Assembly: GCA_964355075.1 (NCBI GenBank)
Contig: CAYHCF010000002.1
Location: 1-64,000, forward strand
Direction of reading: 5' to 3'
From: B1 sp964355075
Lineage (GTDB): Bacteria; Bacteroidota; Bacteroidia; UKL13-3
Length of the DNA stretch: 64,000 nucleotides
A program made the position numbers and the translations under genes. The notes under the pieces were generated by a model. That model saw nothing but the letters and a program-made list of their open reading frames with translations. It was not told where the DNA came from and searched no databases. Shown here piece after piece: positions 28,687 through 38,800 of the stretch; position 1 is the first letter of the stretch; every line of letters starts with the position of its first letter.

Positions 28687-29517
28687 TCAAACCAAATATA
28701 CCCCATTCTCTTCAATACGAATCAAACGTTTTTTGTAAAGAATGCCAATAGCCTTTTTGAATGTTTTTTTACTCATATTTACCATTGCAGTAATTTGTTC
28801 AGGACCGCTACTATCGGAAAGTTCCAGGTAACCCTGATGTGCTTTCAAATAATCCAAAATAACATTTGTCTGGTCGGCAATATTCTCAAAACCAATTTTT
28901 TGAAGGCTGATGTCAATTTCATTGGTATCCTTAATTTTCTTGATATATCCCGTAATAATATCACCCGGGAAAATCGGTTTATATACTTCATTATGATAAA
29001 TAAGCCCCTTGTGTTTCCCTTCCAGGATAACAAAAAAACCAAGCGCTGAATTTTCATAAACCATCATTTCCACTTCATCACCAACCTGAAAATCAATATT
29101 TTCGTTGCTTAAGATTTTATTCATACGGGTAGTCCCTACCAGGCGCTGTGTTTCCTGATCCAAATACATATAAACAACGTATTCTTTTCCTTCAAACATT
29201 TTCTCAGCCTGTTCTTTAAAAGGCACCAGCAGATCTTTCTCCATTCCCCAATCCATAAAAGCCCCAAAGGGAGCAATTTCATTTACTCTTAACAGGGCAA
29301 ATTCATCAACCAATAAATAGGGCTCGAGGGTTGTAGCTACTATTCTGTCTTCAGAATCCTTATATATAAAAACTTCTAATTCTTCATTTGCACCCAAAGA
29401 GGCCGGTACATATTTATTTGGCAACAAAACTTCATTTCCTTCCTCATCAGATAAAAATATCCCGACATTGGTGTTACGAATAGCTTTCAGCTTATTTATT
29501 TTTCCTATTGAAATCAT
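28687..29517 (-). CDS. cvfB: CvfB/YitL-family S1-like RNA-binding protein
   Basis: 276 residues with tandem S1-type OB folds. LRVNEIAPFGAFMDWGMEKDLLVPFKEQ (residues about 75-102) is a clear S1 motif. VGDEVEMMVYENSALGFFVILEGKHKGLIYHNEVYKPIFPGD is another, and a C-terminal winged-helix segment includes NMSKKTFKKAIGILYKKRLI. This matches CvfB (virulence factor B) proteins, which bind RNA; the physiological role outside Gram-positives is poorly known. It has an ATG start and is probably a single-gene unit. Confidence 0.85.
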   Translation of the reverse strand: MISIGKINKLKAIRNTNVGIFLSDEEGNEVLLPNKYVPASLGANEELEVFIYKDSEDRIVATTLEPYLLVDEFALLRVNEIAPFGAFMDWGMEKDLLVPFKEQAEKMFEGKEYVVYMYLDQETQRLVGTTRMNKILSNENIDFQVGDEVEMMVYENSALGFFVILEGKHKGLIYHNEVYKPIFPGDIITGYIKKIKDTNEIDISLQKIGFENIADQTNVILDYLKAHQGYLELSDSSGPEQITAMVNMSKKTFKKAIGILYKKRLIRIEENGVYLV

Positions 29518-29597
29518 CTTTAAAAAAACCTTATGAATTGCACGCGATACAAATCGATCACGAAAATATATTAATTATTTACTATTCTCTCAAAATC

Positions 29598-32500
29598 CTA
29601 ATTTAACAAAGTGACATTTCCCTGCAATATGCGCCAATTGTTCTCATTGTCTTTGTAATCAACTATATAGAAATAAACACCCCCCAGACATAAACTTCCG
29701 TTATAGGTTCCATCCCATCCTTTGGTAAAATCGTCAGTTTTATACATGAGCTGTCCCCAACGATTGTAGATAGAAAGCACTCCACCTTTCGAATTGCGAT
29801 AGATCACATTGAAGATGTCGTTATTGCCATCTCCATTTGGGGAAAATGCATTTGGAACCCATATATATTCACTTCCATTTATTAAAATATCAACAGATAA
29901 GGTATCTATACAAACAGAATTTATTGCCATTAAAACTACCCTGTACAATCCTTCAACCGGAAATAGAAATTCAGGATTTTCAAGTATACTGGAATTTCCA
30001 CTTCCAAAATCCCATAAGAAATTTTTGGCATAAAGCGAATTAGACTTAAATATTACCGGAAAATCAATAGTTGGCAAGGCAGGATGAAAAGTAAAAGCCG
30101 CAACAGGTATTCGCAATACTTCAATGGTACGTTTGCTTGAATCGGAACAACCATATTGGTCAATTTGGTATGTAATTGTATAATTTCCATAAACTCCGGG
30201 ATCAAAATAACTGCCTGCTACATAGGGTCCTTTAAAAATGCCCCCCGGATTGTCGGGTATTAAACCAATTAACGGAGCACCTTCACATATCAATGTATCA
30301 GTTGGGGAAAAATGAGCGGATGTTTTTGGCCTGTAATCAACTACCTTATCATCAGAGCTGACACCGCATTGATTGACTGCATTGAGGGTAAGCCTGGTTG
30401 CTCCAATAATCCCTTTATTGACTGTAAACAAAGGAGTAAGTGAATATTTATTGCTGAAAATACCATTAGAATTATCCAACCAGCGAATCGAATCATAATT
30501 GGATGCAATTGCATCTAACTGCAAAGCCAATTCATTACATAAAATTGTATCCGGACCGGCATAAACAAGTGCATCCGATTTTAACTTAACATAGGTTGTA
30601 TCGGAATTATTACAATAATTGGAATCCGTGAAGATAACCCAATACTTTCCATCCTTCCCTATTGAAATAGAATTACTATTTGAACCCGTACTCCAGAAAT
30701 ATTGTATAAATCCATTCAATCCTAAAACATTATTATTTGCACAAATAATACTCGTATCAGGCATATTGGCCTGAGGTACCGGATAAAATCCAACATGCAC
30801 CATATTCGATTCTGCGTTATTGCAATTTCCGGAAACATAGGCATAGTAATTTCCTGTATCTGAGGCAAGCAAATTATTGAGTACCAACGAGTCAAAGATT
30901 TCACCCAAAATTTGCGTATTATTTTTAAACCATTGATAAGAATTTATGGCGATTCCACTTAATCTGAAAATACCTTTTCCTCCAATACATTGAAGAATAT
31001 CAACCGGTTGAGAGGTAATGCTGGTTGGCGTAATAACACCTAAATGTGTGGTATTTGAATTGGTAACCCCACAAGGAGTACTTACCATTACAAAATAATT
31101 TCCTGTATCGGCATAGGCAACGGGTAGGATCAGGAGTGAATCTGAAGTTGCATTAGTTATAGCGAAACCATCCTTTTTCCATTGATAAAATATCGGACTG
31201 GTTCCTACCACATTTACTTTTAGCCCGAAGGTATCATCAATACATTTATTGATATTTTGACCTGATCCTAAAATGGAAGTAAGCGCATTAATTGCCAATG
31301 GAACTGAATCTGTTATGATGCTGTCGCAAGCCGATTTTACAGTTAAATAATAATAGCCTGTATCAGTTATCCCTGAACTATTAATTATCAGGGAATCACT
31401 GGTGGCACCCGTAATTATTTGTCCGTTTTTTATCCATTGGTAAAGCAATGTATTCATGCCAATTGCGCTTGCTTTGAATACCGCTTTACTACCCATACAA
31501 GGAACAACCGCTTGTGGCTGCAAAGTAATTTGCGTTGGTGGAAACAGGTTCAAAGTTACGGTAAGGGATGCTAAACTGTCGCAGGGTCCTTTTCCGATCA
31601 CATAGTAGTTACCTGTATCCATAAATGATAAAGAAGAGAAAACCAGTGAATCATTTATTTCACCGATAATGGGTAAATTATTTTTATACCATTGGTAGGT
31701 ATTCATCCCGATTCCAACCAATCTAAAAACGCCAAAACTTCCTTTACATTGAAGGATTGGATTGGGTTGTACAGGAATACCCAACGGAACATTAAGATTT
31801 AATATCGCAGCTGTTGAGGTATCGGTTCCACATGGACCATTCACTATAACCGAATAGGCTCCAGTATCTGAATAAATGGTATTATTAAAATAGAGTGAAT
31901 CGCTATTGGCTCCGGTAATAATTGCTCCATTCTTCATCCATTGATAAGTTAATGGAATTGCTCCGATTGCAAATACCGAAAAGCTGAAATTATCCCCAAA
32001 ACACCTGTAAGTTGATTGGGGATTGTTGACAATACCGGTTTTTTGTTTTACATTTATAAAAACCGAATCTGAAAGCAAGCTATCACACACAGATATTACC
32101 ATCACCTTATAGTATCCTGAATCGGGATAAGCAATATTACTGAATAGCAATGAATCCTTATTTGCACCTGATACAGGTATTCCGTTTTTAATCCATTGGT
32201 AAGAAATTGGCCCGGTTCCACTGGCAATTATTTTCAAAGAAGCGGAAGTCCCAAAACATGCATTGACAGATGAAGGTTGAAGCGAAATGACCGGTTTTGG
32301 ATAGTTATTTAAACTGACTGAAATGGAATTGGTGCTGTCGCAATTTCCTTTTACACGAACAAAATAATTCCCCGTATCCCCATCATATACCACAGGTATT
32401 TCCAATGAATCTAAATTTGCTCCAACTATTGGGACATTATTTTTAAACCATTGGTAAGTATTTATTCCGAATCCGCCTACCTTAAAAACTGCCCTGCTCC

Positions 32501-35231
32501 CATTGCATAGCAACAAAGAAACTAGCTGGATATTTATTACAGGAGGTGCATTGATGTTCAGTTGCGCCAAACCGGAGTTTATCGTTCCGCAAGGACCCGT
32601 TACAGCCACAGAATAATTTCCGGAATCAGCATAGCTGACATTTCTGATGATCAAACTATCCAGCGTTGCCCCACTTATAACCGTACCATTTTTCTTCCAC
32701 TGAAAACTTAAGGGAGCTACACCGGCATAACTTATTTTAAACGCAAAAGTATCGCCTAAACACCTCACGGTACTTTGCGATTGAACCAAGATAACAGGAA
32801 TCTGCCTGACCGATAAAAATACAGAATCTGAAAGCACACTGTCGCAGGCATTTTTTACCATTACAGCATAATATCCTGTATCAGATAAACTCACACTACT
32901 GAAAATAAGTGAATCGGCAGTGCCGGAAATATTGATCCCATTTTTCTTCCATTGGAAGTTTAGGGGATTGATACTGGTTGCACTCACCCTAAAGGATGCC
33001 TTTATTCCCAGGCATGGGCTGACCGGTTGCGGTTGTAAGATGATAAGTGGCTTTGGGAAAAAGCTTAAAGTAACAACATTGGAAAGCAGGCTGTCGCAAT
33101 TTCCCTTCACCCAAACCGAATAATTCCCGGTATCGGTATAACCTGAGGCCGGTATTTCCAATGAATCTAAATTTGCTCCAACTATTGGAATATTATTTTT
33201 AAACCATTGGTAAGTATTAATTCCAAATCCGCCAACCTTAAAAACTGCACGATTCCCTTTACAATGAAGTATGGATACTGGTTGAGTTACAATGACCGGG
33301 ATTGAATATAGTGCAAGATTGGCATTATTAGAGGTTACTATTCCACACAGGCCACTTACCACAGCAGTATAAGATCCAGTGTCAGCATAATTAATAGAAG
33401 CAATAACTATAGAATCTTTGGTTTGGCCAATTAAGGTAACTCCATTCCTTTTCCACTGGTAATTTAAAGGAGTTCCGCCTGATGCGATTACGTGAAAAGT
33501 GTAGCTTGAATTCAGACATTTTATAGTGGATTGCGGTTGAACTAAAATTGCAGTCGGGTATTTTACTGTTAAAAATACAGAATCAGATAGAATACTATCA
33601 CAAATAGAGCTTACCGAAACTTTGTAATAACCGGAATCACTTGCTGAAATTGTTGCGAATTTCAAGGAATCTGATGTGGCACCCGTTATATTGATTCCAT
33701 TCTTTTTCCACTGATAGCTTAACGGACTAATGCCACCTGCTGTGACCCGCAAAACAGCATTGGAGGCTAAACATGGGCTTATAGGCTGCGGTTGAACAGA
33801 AATAACAGGCATCGGATATACGCTTAGTTTGCCCGGGTTTGATAATAAACTATCACAACCCCATTTCACATTTACCGAATAATTACCGGAATCTGAATAT
33901 GCAATATTGTTCAGTACCAAAGAATCGAGAATTGCACCCGGTATATTTACTCCGTTCTTCTTCCACTGATAGGTATAATTTCCATGTCCACCCACACTCA
34001 TTTTAAAAGTAGCCGAAGAACCCCTGCACTTTGTGATATTCTGCGGTTGGGTAATAATACTATCCCTTCGAATAAAAATGGTAAAGCTATCTTTAACACT
34101 GCAACTATTTCCATCAACCACGGTTAACGCATAACGTGTAGAAACCGTTGGAGATGCAATAGGGTTTAAACAGGTTGAACAGCTTAAATTATTTGTGGGG
34201 CTCCAACTAAAAGTCAAAGGCTGAAAACGAGCACTTGCCGTTGCTGTATCCATTAATTGAACCGAATTGTTTTTACATATAAAAGTATCTTTGTTTATTT
34301 TTAATTTAAGATCAGAAGTATAAATAGTTGTGGATAAGGTATCATCGCAACCATAACCCGGGTATGCAGATAATACTACGTGATATTTATTAAAAGTGGC
34401 AGGAGTTGGAACCATGACATTTTGGTTGGTATCTAGCAAAACGGTATAAGTGGAATCATACCATTTATAATGTTGAAAGCCAGGAGGTGCAGAAAGCGAA
34501 GAAAAAGGAACCCCTTTACATACAGAGGAGCTGATAGCAAAGAGAACGCAATTCACATCTACATAGCCATATCCAAAATGTAAACCCAGACTGCAATCAC
34601 CACTGGCAAAGTCAACTGCTACCGTTCTTCCTGCATAACCAGATAAATTCAAGCTTGCCGTTGACCAGGGTTTATAATATACATTTGGATATAAGGAAGA
34701 CAAAATGAAGCCCGGTAAAACTGAAGATGCAACAAAACTAAACTGCGCACAGGATATGGGAATATTTGTAATAGAATCATACGCTTTCACTTCAAATCTG
34801 GGTTGTTCTTTTGGCTGATGCGAAGGATTTTCCAATACCACTGCATATTTTAAAAGCAAACTATAATTATTTAAATTATTCGGTACCCGTAAGTAATACC
34901 TTGCCCGTTCTGCCTGTGCCGAAGTTTGGCGATTTCCCAATTTTAGTGAGTAAAGTCCTTTACTTGGATCAACTACAGGAAATCCTCCGTACATATCAAT
35001 AGAGGCCACATTGGTGATGGTATGCCGGGTTGCAACCGGACCACTTAATGTTGGGGTATTAATGGGGCAACAACTTCCGATATATAAATACCAGTTTGAA
35101 AAATTATTTGATTCAAAATCAATATTGGGTGGGCAATAAACAACCTGCGCCTGAATTTTCATAAAAGCGAAAGCAAGAAACAGGATCATCCTGATTCTCA
35201 GTTTTGAGCTATTTGCTATGGTATGATTCAA
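29598..35231 (-). CDS. Giant secreted protein with 13 Ig-like repeats and T9SS C-terminal domain
   Basis: 1877 residues. The N-terminus has a signal-like segment (ILFLAFAFMKIQAQ) followed by a lectin/jelly-roll-like region (DFESNNFSNWYLYIG, to about residue 230). Thirteen Ig-like domains of about 85 residues follow, each with a core such as YQWKKNG and DSGNY. Their order is a repeated A-B-C triplet: one C-like domain followed by four triplets. A PKD-like domain (FLWDFGSGNSSILENPEF) precedes the gliding-motility C-terminal sorting domain (VPNAFSPNGDGNNDIFNV, YNRWGQLMYKT, GVYFYIVDY). The start is TTG at 35231, or an internal ATG at 35189. It is probably a cell-surface adhesin exported by T9SS; the ligand is unknown. 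Confidence 0.85.
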   Translation of the reverse strand: MNHTIANSSKLRIRMILFLAFAFMKIQAQVVYCPPNIDFESNNFSNWYLYIGSCCPINTPTLSGPVATRHTITNVASIDMYGGFPVVDPSKGLYSLKLGNRQTSAQAERARYYLRVPNNLNNYSLLLKYAVVLENPSHQPKEQPRFEVKAYDSITNIPISCAQFSFVASSVLPGFILSSLYPNVYYKPWSTASLNLSGYAGRTVAVDFASGDCSLGLHFGYGYVDVNCVLFAISSSVCKGVPFSSLSAPPGFQHYKWYDSTYTVLLDTNQNVMVPTPATFNKYHVVLSAYPGYGCDDTLSTTIYTSDLKLKINKDTFICKNNSVQLMDTATASARFQPLTFSWSPTNNLSCSTCLNPIASPTVSTRYALTVVDGNSCSVKDSFTIFIRRDSIITQPQNITKCRGSSATFKMSVGGHGNYTYQWKKNGVNIPGAILDSLVLNNIAYSDSGNYSVNVKWGCDSLLSNPGKLSVYPMPVISVQPQPISPCLASNAVLRVTAGGISPLSYQWKKNGINITGATSDSLKFATISASDSGYYKVSVSSICDSILSDSVFLTVKYPTAILVQPQSTIKCLNSSYTFHVIASGGTPLNYQWKRNGVTLIGQTKDSIVIASINYADTGSYTAVVSGLCGIVTSNNANLALYSIPVIVTQPVSILHCKGNRAVFKVGGFGINTYQWFKNNIPIVGANLDSLEIPASGYTDTGNYSVWVKGNCDSLLSNVVTLSFFPKPLIILQPQPVSPCLGIKASFRVSATSINPLNFQWKKNGINISGTADSLIFSSVSLSDTGYYAVMVKNACDSVLSDSVFLSVRQIPVILVQSQSTVRCLGDTFAFKISYAGVAPLSFQWKKNGTVISGATLDSLIIRNVSYADSGNYSVAVTGPCGTINSGLAQLNINAPPVINIQLVSLLLCNGSRAVFKVGGFGINTYQWFKNNVPIVGANLDSLEIPVVYDGDTGNYFVRVKGNCDSTNSISVSLNNYPKPVISLQPSSVNACFGTSASLKIIASGTGPISYQWIKNGIPVSGANKDSLLFSNIAYPDSGYYKVMVISVCDSLLSDSVFINVKQKTGIVNNPQSTYRCFGDNFSFSVFAIGAIPLTYQWMKNGAIITGANSDSLYFNNTIYSDTGAYSVIVNGPCGTDTSTAAILNLNVPLGIPVQPNPILQCKGSFGVFRLVGIGMNTYQWYKNNLPIIGEINDSLVFSSLSFMDTGNYYVIGKGPCDSLASLTVTLNLFPPTQITLQPQAVVPCMGSKAVFKASAIGMNTLLYQWIKNGQIITGATSDSLIINSSGITDTGYYYLTVKSACDSIITDSVPLAINALTSILGSGQNINKCIDDTFGLKVNVVGTSPIFYQWKKDGFAITNATSDSLLILPVAYADTGNYFVMVSTPCGVTNSNTTHLGVITPTSITSQPVDILQCIGGKGIFRLSGIAINSYQWFKNNTQILGEIFDSLVLNNLLASDTGNYYAYVSGNCNNAESNMVHVGFYPVPQANMPDTSIICANNNVLGLNGFIQYFWSTGSNSNSISIGKDGKYWVIFTDSNYCNNSDTTYVKLKSDALVYAGPDTILCNELALQLDAIASNYDSIRWLDNSNGIFSNKYSLTPLFTVNKGIIGATRLTLNAVNQCGVSSDDKVVDYRPKTSAHFSPTDTLICEGAPLIGLIPDNPGGIFKGPYVAGSYFDPGVYGNYTITYQIDQYGCSDSSKRTIEVLRIPVAAFTFHPALPTIDFPVIFKSNSLYAKNFLWDFGSGNSSILENPEFLFPVEGLYRVVLMAINSVCIDTLSVDILINGSEYIWVPNAFSPNGDGNNDIFNVIYRNSKGGVLSIYNRWGQLMYKTDDFTKGWDGTYNGSLCLGGVYFYIVDYKDNENNWRILQGNVTLLN

Positions 35232-35853
35232 TACTTTTTATATACTCATTTTTTAGCATTCATTTTTTTATATTTCCATTGAAAATCAATTTAATACCAT
35301 AGCCCAAAAATATAAATTTATCCTATAAAAATCCACTATATTAAAGATTTAAATTTGAATAGCAGCTATTTAATGGTAAGCAGCGGGGAAATTTCATAGT
35401 AAATTAAAATTTACAGCATTTATTTTTGATTTTCAGTTCGCGTATCTAAAATTGAGGCATTTTTTAAAAAAAAATTTGAGTAAGCTGAAAAAGTTTTTTC
35501 GAACAAAATTTCGAAATTTGAGTATCAATAACGAAATGGATATGTGTAAATATCCTAAGAAGTAAAGGAACCTGACTACAGCCTATTTTCAATCTTACAA
35601 AATCAGTGTGATTTTATACAAACAACTCCAATAAAATCGATAGAAATAGGAGTAAAACTCAAATTTATCAAAATAAGCACAAATTTTCTCTTAATCAAAA
35701 AATCAAAGTCGAAAATGACTAAAATCATATTTATTTTTGACCAATGTCAAGAAATAGATTCCGCGATATTTGTTTTTTCGTTTAGCTATAAAACTACCTC
35801 CTTTTTATGTTAGGTGAAAAGGATTTTATTAATGATTATTTAAAGCAAGGCTT
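35232..35853. other. 622-base intergenic region upstream of the aromatic cluster
   Basis: Very AT-rich, with no open frame longer than a few codons except the 16-codon frame at its right end. It separates two divergent genes and holds the promoter-proximal palindrome at 35737-35750. No repeats or RNA folds were recognised in the first 450 bases. Confidence 0.6.
35737..35750. promoter_or_regulatory. CRP/FNR-like palindrome upstream of the aromatic cluster
   Basis: TTGAC-CAAT-GTCAA is a perfect 5+4+5 inverted repeat, of the geometry bound by CRP/FNR-superfamily regulators (FNR itself prefers TTGAT-N4-ATCAA). Its centre lies about 110 bases before the ATG at 35854. A near-consensus -7 box (GATATTTG, 35765-35772) follows it. 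Binding is inferred. Confidence 0.45.
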
Positions 35854-35857
35854 ATGA
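35807..35857 (+). CDS. Possible 16-residue leader peptide
   Basis: ATG at 35807 opens a frame reading MLGEKDFINDYLKQGL and stopping in TGA at 35855-35857. The stop overlaps the next gene's start as ATGA. No ribosome-binding site was recognised. It could couple translation of the 1441-residue protein or be chance; Bacteroidota often have weak Shine-Dalgarno signals. Confidence 0.25.
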   Translation: MLGEKDFINDYLKQGL

Positions 35858-38800
35858 AAAACATGAATTCTACCCGTCACATGGGTATTTGTATTGGCGC
35901 TTCTTCTGTATCGGTTGTAGAGCTTCAGAAAGATCATGAAGAAATAAAGTTGACATCATACAGTACAAAGCCACACCATGGCAACCCCAAACAAATAATT
36001 GAGGAAATTTTCAGCAAAGAAACACCGGATAAAATAGTTGTAACCGGACGGAAATTTCGGAATTTATTAAACATCACTTCCATTCCCGAACCAGAAGCTG
36101 TAGAACTTGCTGCCGAATACCTTCAACTGAATACGGATATAATAATCAGTGCGGGCGGGGAAAATTTTATCATCTATCTTTTAGATAAAAACCGGAAAAT
36201 ATCAAAGTGCATGACAGGGAATAAATGCGCATCCGGTACCGGAGAATTTTTCCTTCAGCAAATCCAGCGTATGAACCTTTCGGTGGAGGATGCAATTGCA
36301 TTAAGTGGTGAAGGAGAGGCATACAATATTTCAGGTAGGTGTTCGGTTTTTTGCAAATCTGACTGCACCCATGCATTAAACAAAGGTGTTGCAAAGCAAG
36401 ATGTAATTGCGGGTTTATGCCGCATGATGGCTAATAAAATCATTGAATTAACTTCTCATATTTCTTGTGACAGGGCAGTTATTATTGGTGGGGTAGCACG
36501 AAACAACAAAATATTAAATACCCTTCATGAGCATTTTAATGAATTGATCGTACCGGATGAAGCTGCCTATTTCGAAGCCCTTGGAGCGGCTCTTCATTCC
36601 GCAAATAATGAAGTGCCTTCTGTGGATATTGAATCATTATTCAGAAAAGAGCATATTTCTTTTACTTTTCATAAAGACTTGAAACAATTTGTGGATTTTG
36701 TTGATTTCAAGGAATTTCAAAAAGGGGAAGTCGCCGAAAATGATGTGTGTATTTTAGGTTTGGATGTGGGTTCAACCACTACCAAAGCAATCATGATGCG
36801 GGTATCTGACAATGCAGTACTCGCAACAGAATACTTGCGTACCAATGGAGATCCTATCCAGGCTTCTATTGAATGCTATAAAAGCCTGAAAGAAAAATTG
36901 AATACGAAGGTAAAGATAATCGGTTTGGGGGTTACGGGTTCCGGAAGGCATATTTCTGGGCTTCATGCCAATACCAAAGGAATTGTAAATGAGATTCTGG
37001 CGCATGCAAATGCCACGATTTATTTTGATAAAGATGTTGATACGATTTTTGAAATTGGTGGTCAGGATGCAAAATATACCTTTATTACTGCAGGGGTTCC
37101 TTCTGATTATGCCATGAACGAAGCCTGTTCGGCAGGTACCGGTTCTTTCCTTGAGGAGGCCGCCAAAGAATCTTTAAATATAGATTATAAACTGATTGGA
37201 GACATTGCTTTAATGGCATCCAATCCACCCAATTTTAATGATCAGTGTTCGGCATTTATAAGCAGTGATGTAAAAAACGCCTTACATGAAGGATTAAATA
37301 AAGAAGACATTGTTGCAGGATTAGTTTATTCCATCTGTTTGAATTTTACCAATCGTGTAAAAGGAAACAGACCCGTTGGAAACAAGGTATTCATGCAAGG
37401 GGGTGTCTGTTATAATAAGGCCGTACCCATCGCAATGGCAGCTTTAACAGGCAAGCATATTATTGTACCGCCTGAACCCGGATTGATGGGTGCATTTGGG
37501 GTGGCATTGGAAATTAAAGAAAGATTGGCCCTTAACCTGTTTGAAGAACAACATTTTGATCTGGATGAATTAATAAACCGGAAAGTTGAATACGGAAAAT
37601 CATTTATTTGTGCCGGACAACCAGAAGGGTGTGACCGTAAATGCAATGTTAATTTGATACTGATTGAAGGCAGAAAAATTCCATTTGGCGGGGCATGTAA
37701 CAAATATTACGACTACCGCAAAACCAAATCAAAAGAAAAGGCAAATAGTAATTTAGTTAAAGTAAGGCAAGATCTTGTTTTCGAAAAATATGCTCCATTT
37801 CATGAAGTAGCAGAAAATTCAAAGGTATTGGCCATTCCAAAATCATTTTTGGTAAATACGCTTTATCCGCTTTATTATAATTTCTTTTCAAAATTAGGAT
37901 TCAAAGTTGTATTGGGTGAAGAAGCGGTAAAGGAGGGAATCGACAAGCAGCAGGCCTCTTTCTGTTATCCTGTTGAACTGGCCCATGGGTTTTTTCAGGG
38001 ACTCATTGACCTCAAACCTGATTATATTTTTCTGCCTCATATAACTGAAATTTATGATCCACTTGATAAAAACTACAATAAAACCTGCATTTTACTTCAG
38101 TCTGAAGCCTATTATTTACAATCTACTTTTAATAAATCGATCGGCGATATTAAAATACTTGCCCCGATTATTAATTTTTCACAAGGTTATGCAAGTGGAA
38201 AGGATAGTTTTATTGACCTTGCGATCAGTTTAGGAAAAAGCACGTCTCAGGCTGAGGCTGCATTCAAATTTGCGATCAATCAGTTGATGCAAATGTTTGA
38301 AGAATTTAAAGCCTTGGGAAAACAGGCAATGGAGGATTTGGCAAAGGATCCAAAGCAGATAGCTATTGTGCTCTTTGGGCGTTCTTATAATGCATTTGCC
38401 AAAGAAGCAAACCTTGGAATCCCCCAGAAATTCTCTTCACGTAACCTAACACTTATACCCCATGACTTTATTCCAAGTGCACATCTCGAAAGTTATGAAA
38501 ACATGTATTGGGGAACCGGTAATCAAATATTGCGTTCAGCCCGGTTTGTAAAAAATCATGAACAACTGTTTGGAACCTATATTACCAATTTCAGTTGCGG
38601 ACCCGATTCGATGATGATTCCGTATTTCAGAAAAATTATGGGTAACAAGCCATCACTTACCCTGGAGCTCGACAGTCACTCAGCGGATGCCGGTTTAAAC
38701 ACACGAATTGAAGCTGCTGTTGATATTATTAACAGATACCGGGAACTTACCAAAAAAGGTATGCTTAATGAAACCGCTAGCAACTTTAAGCAAGTGGAAG

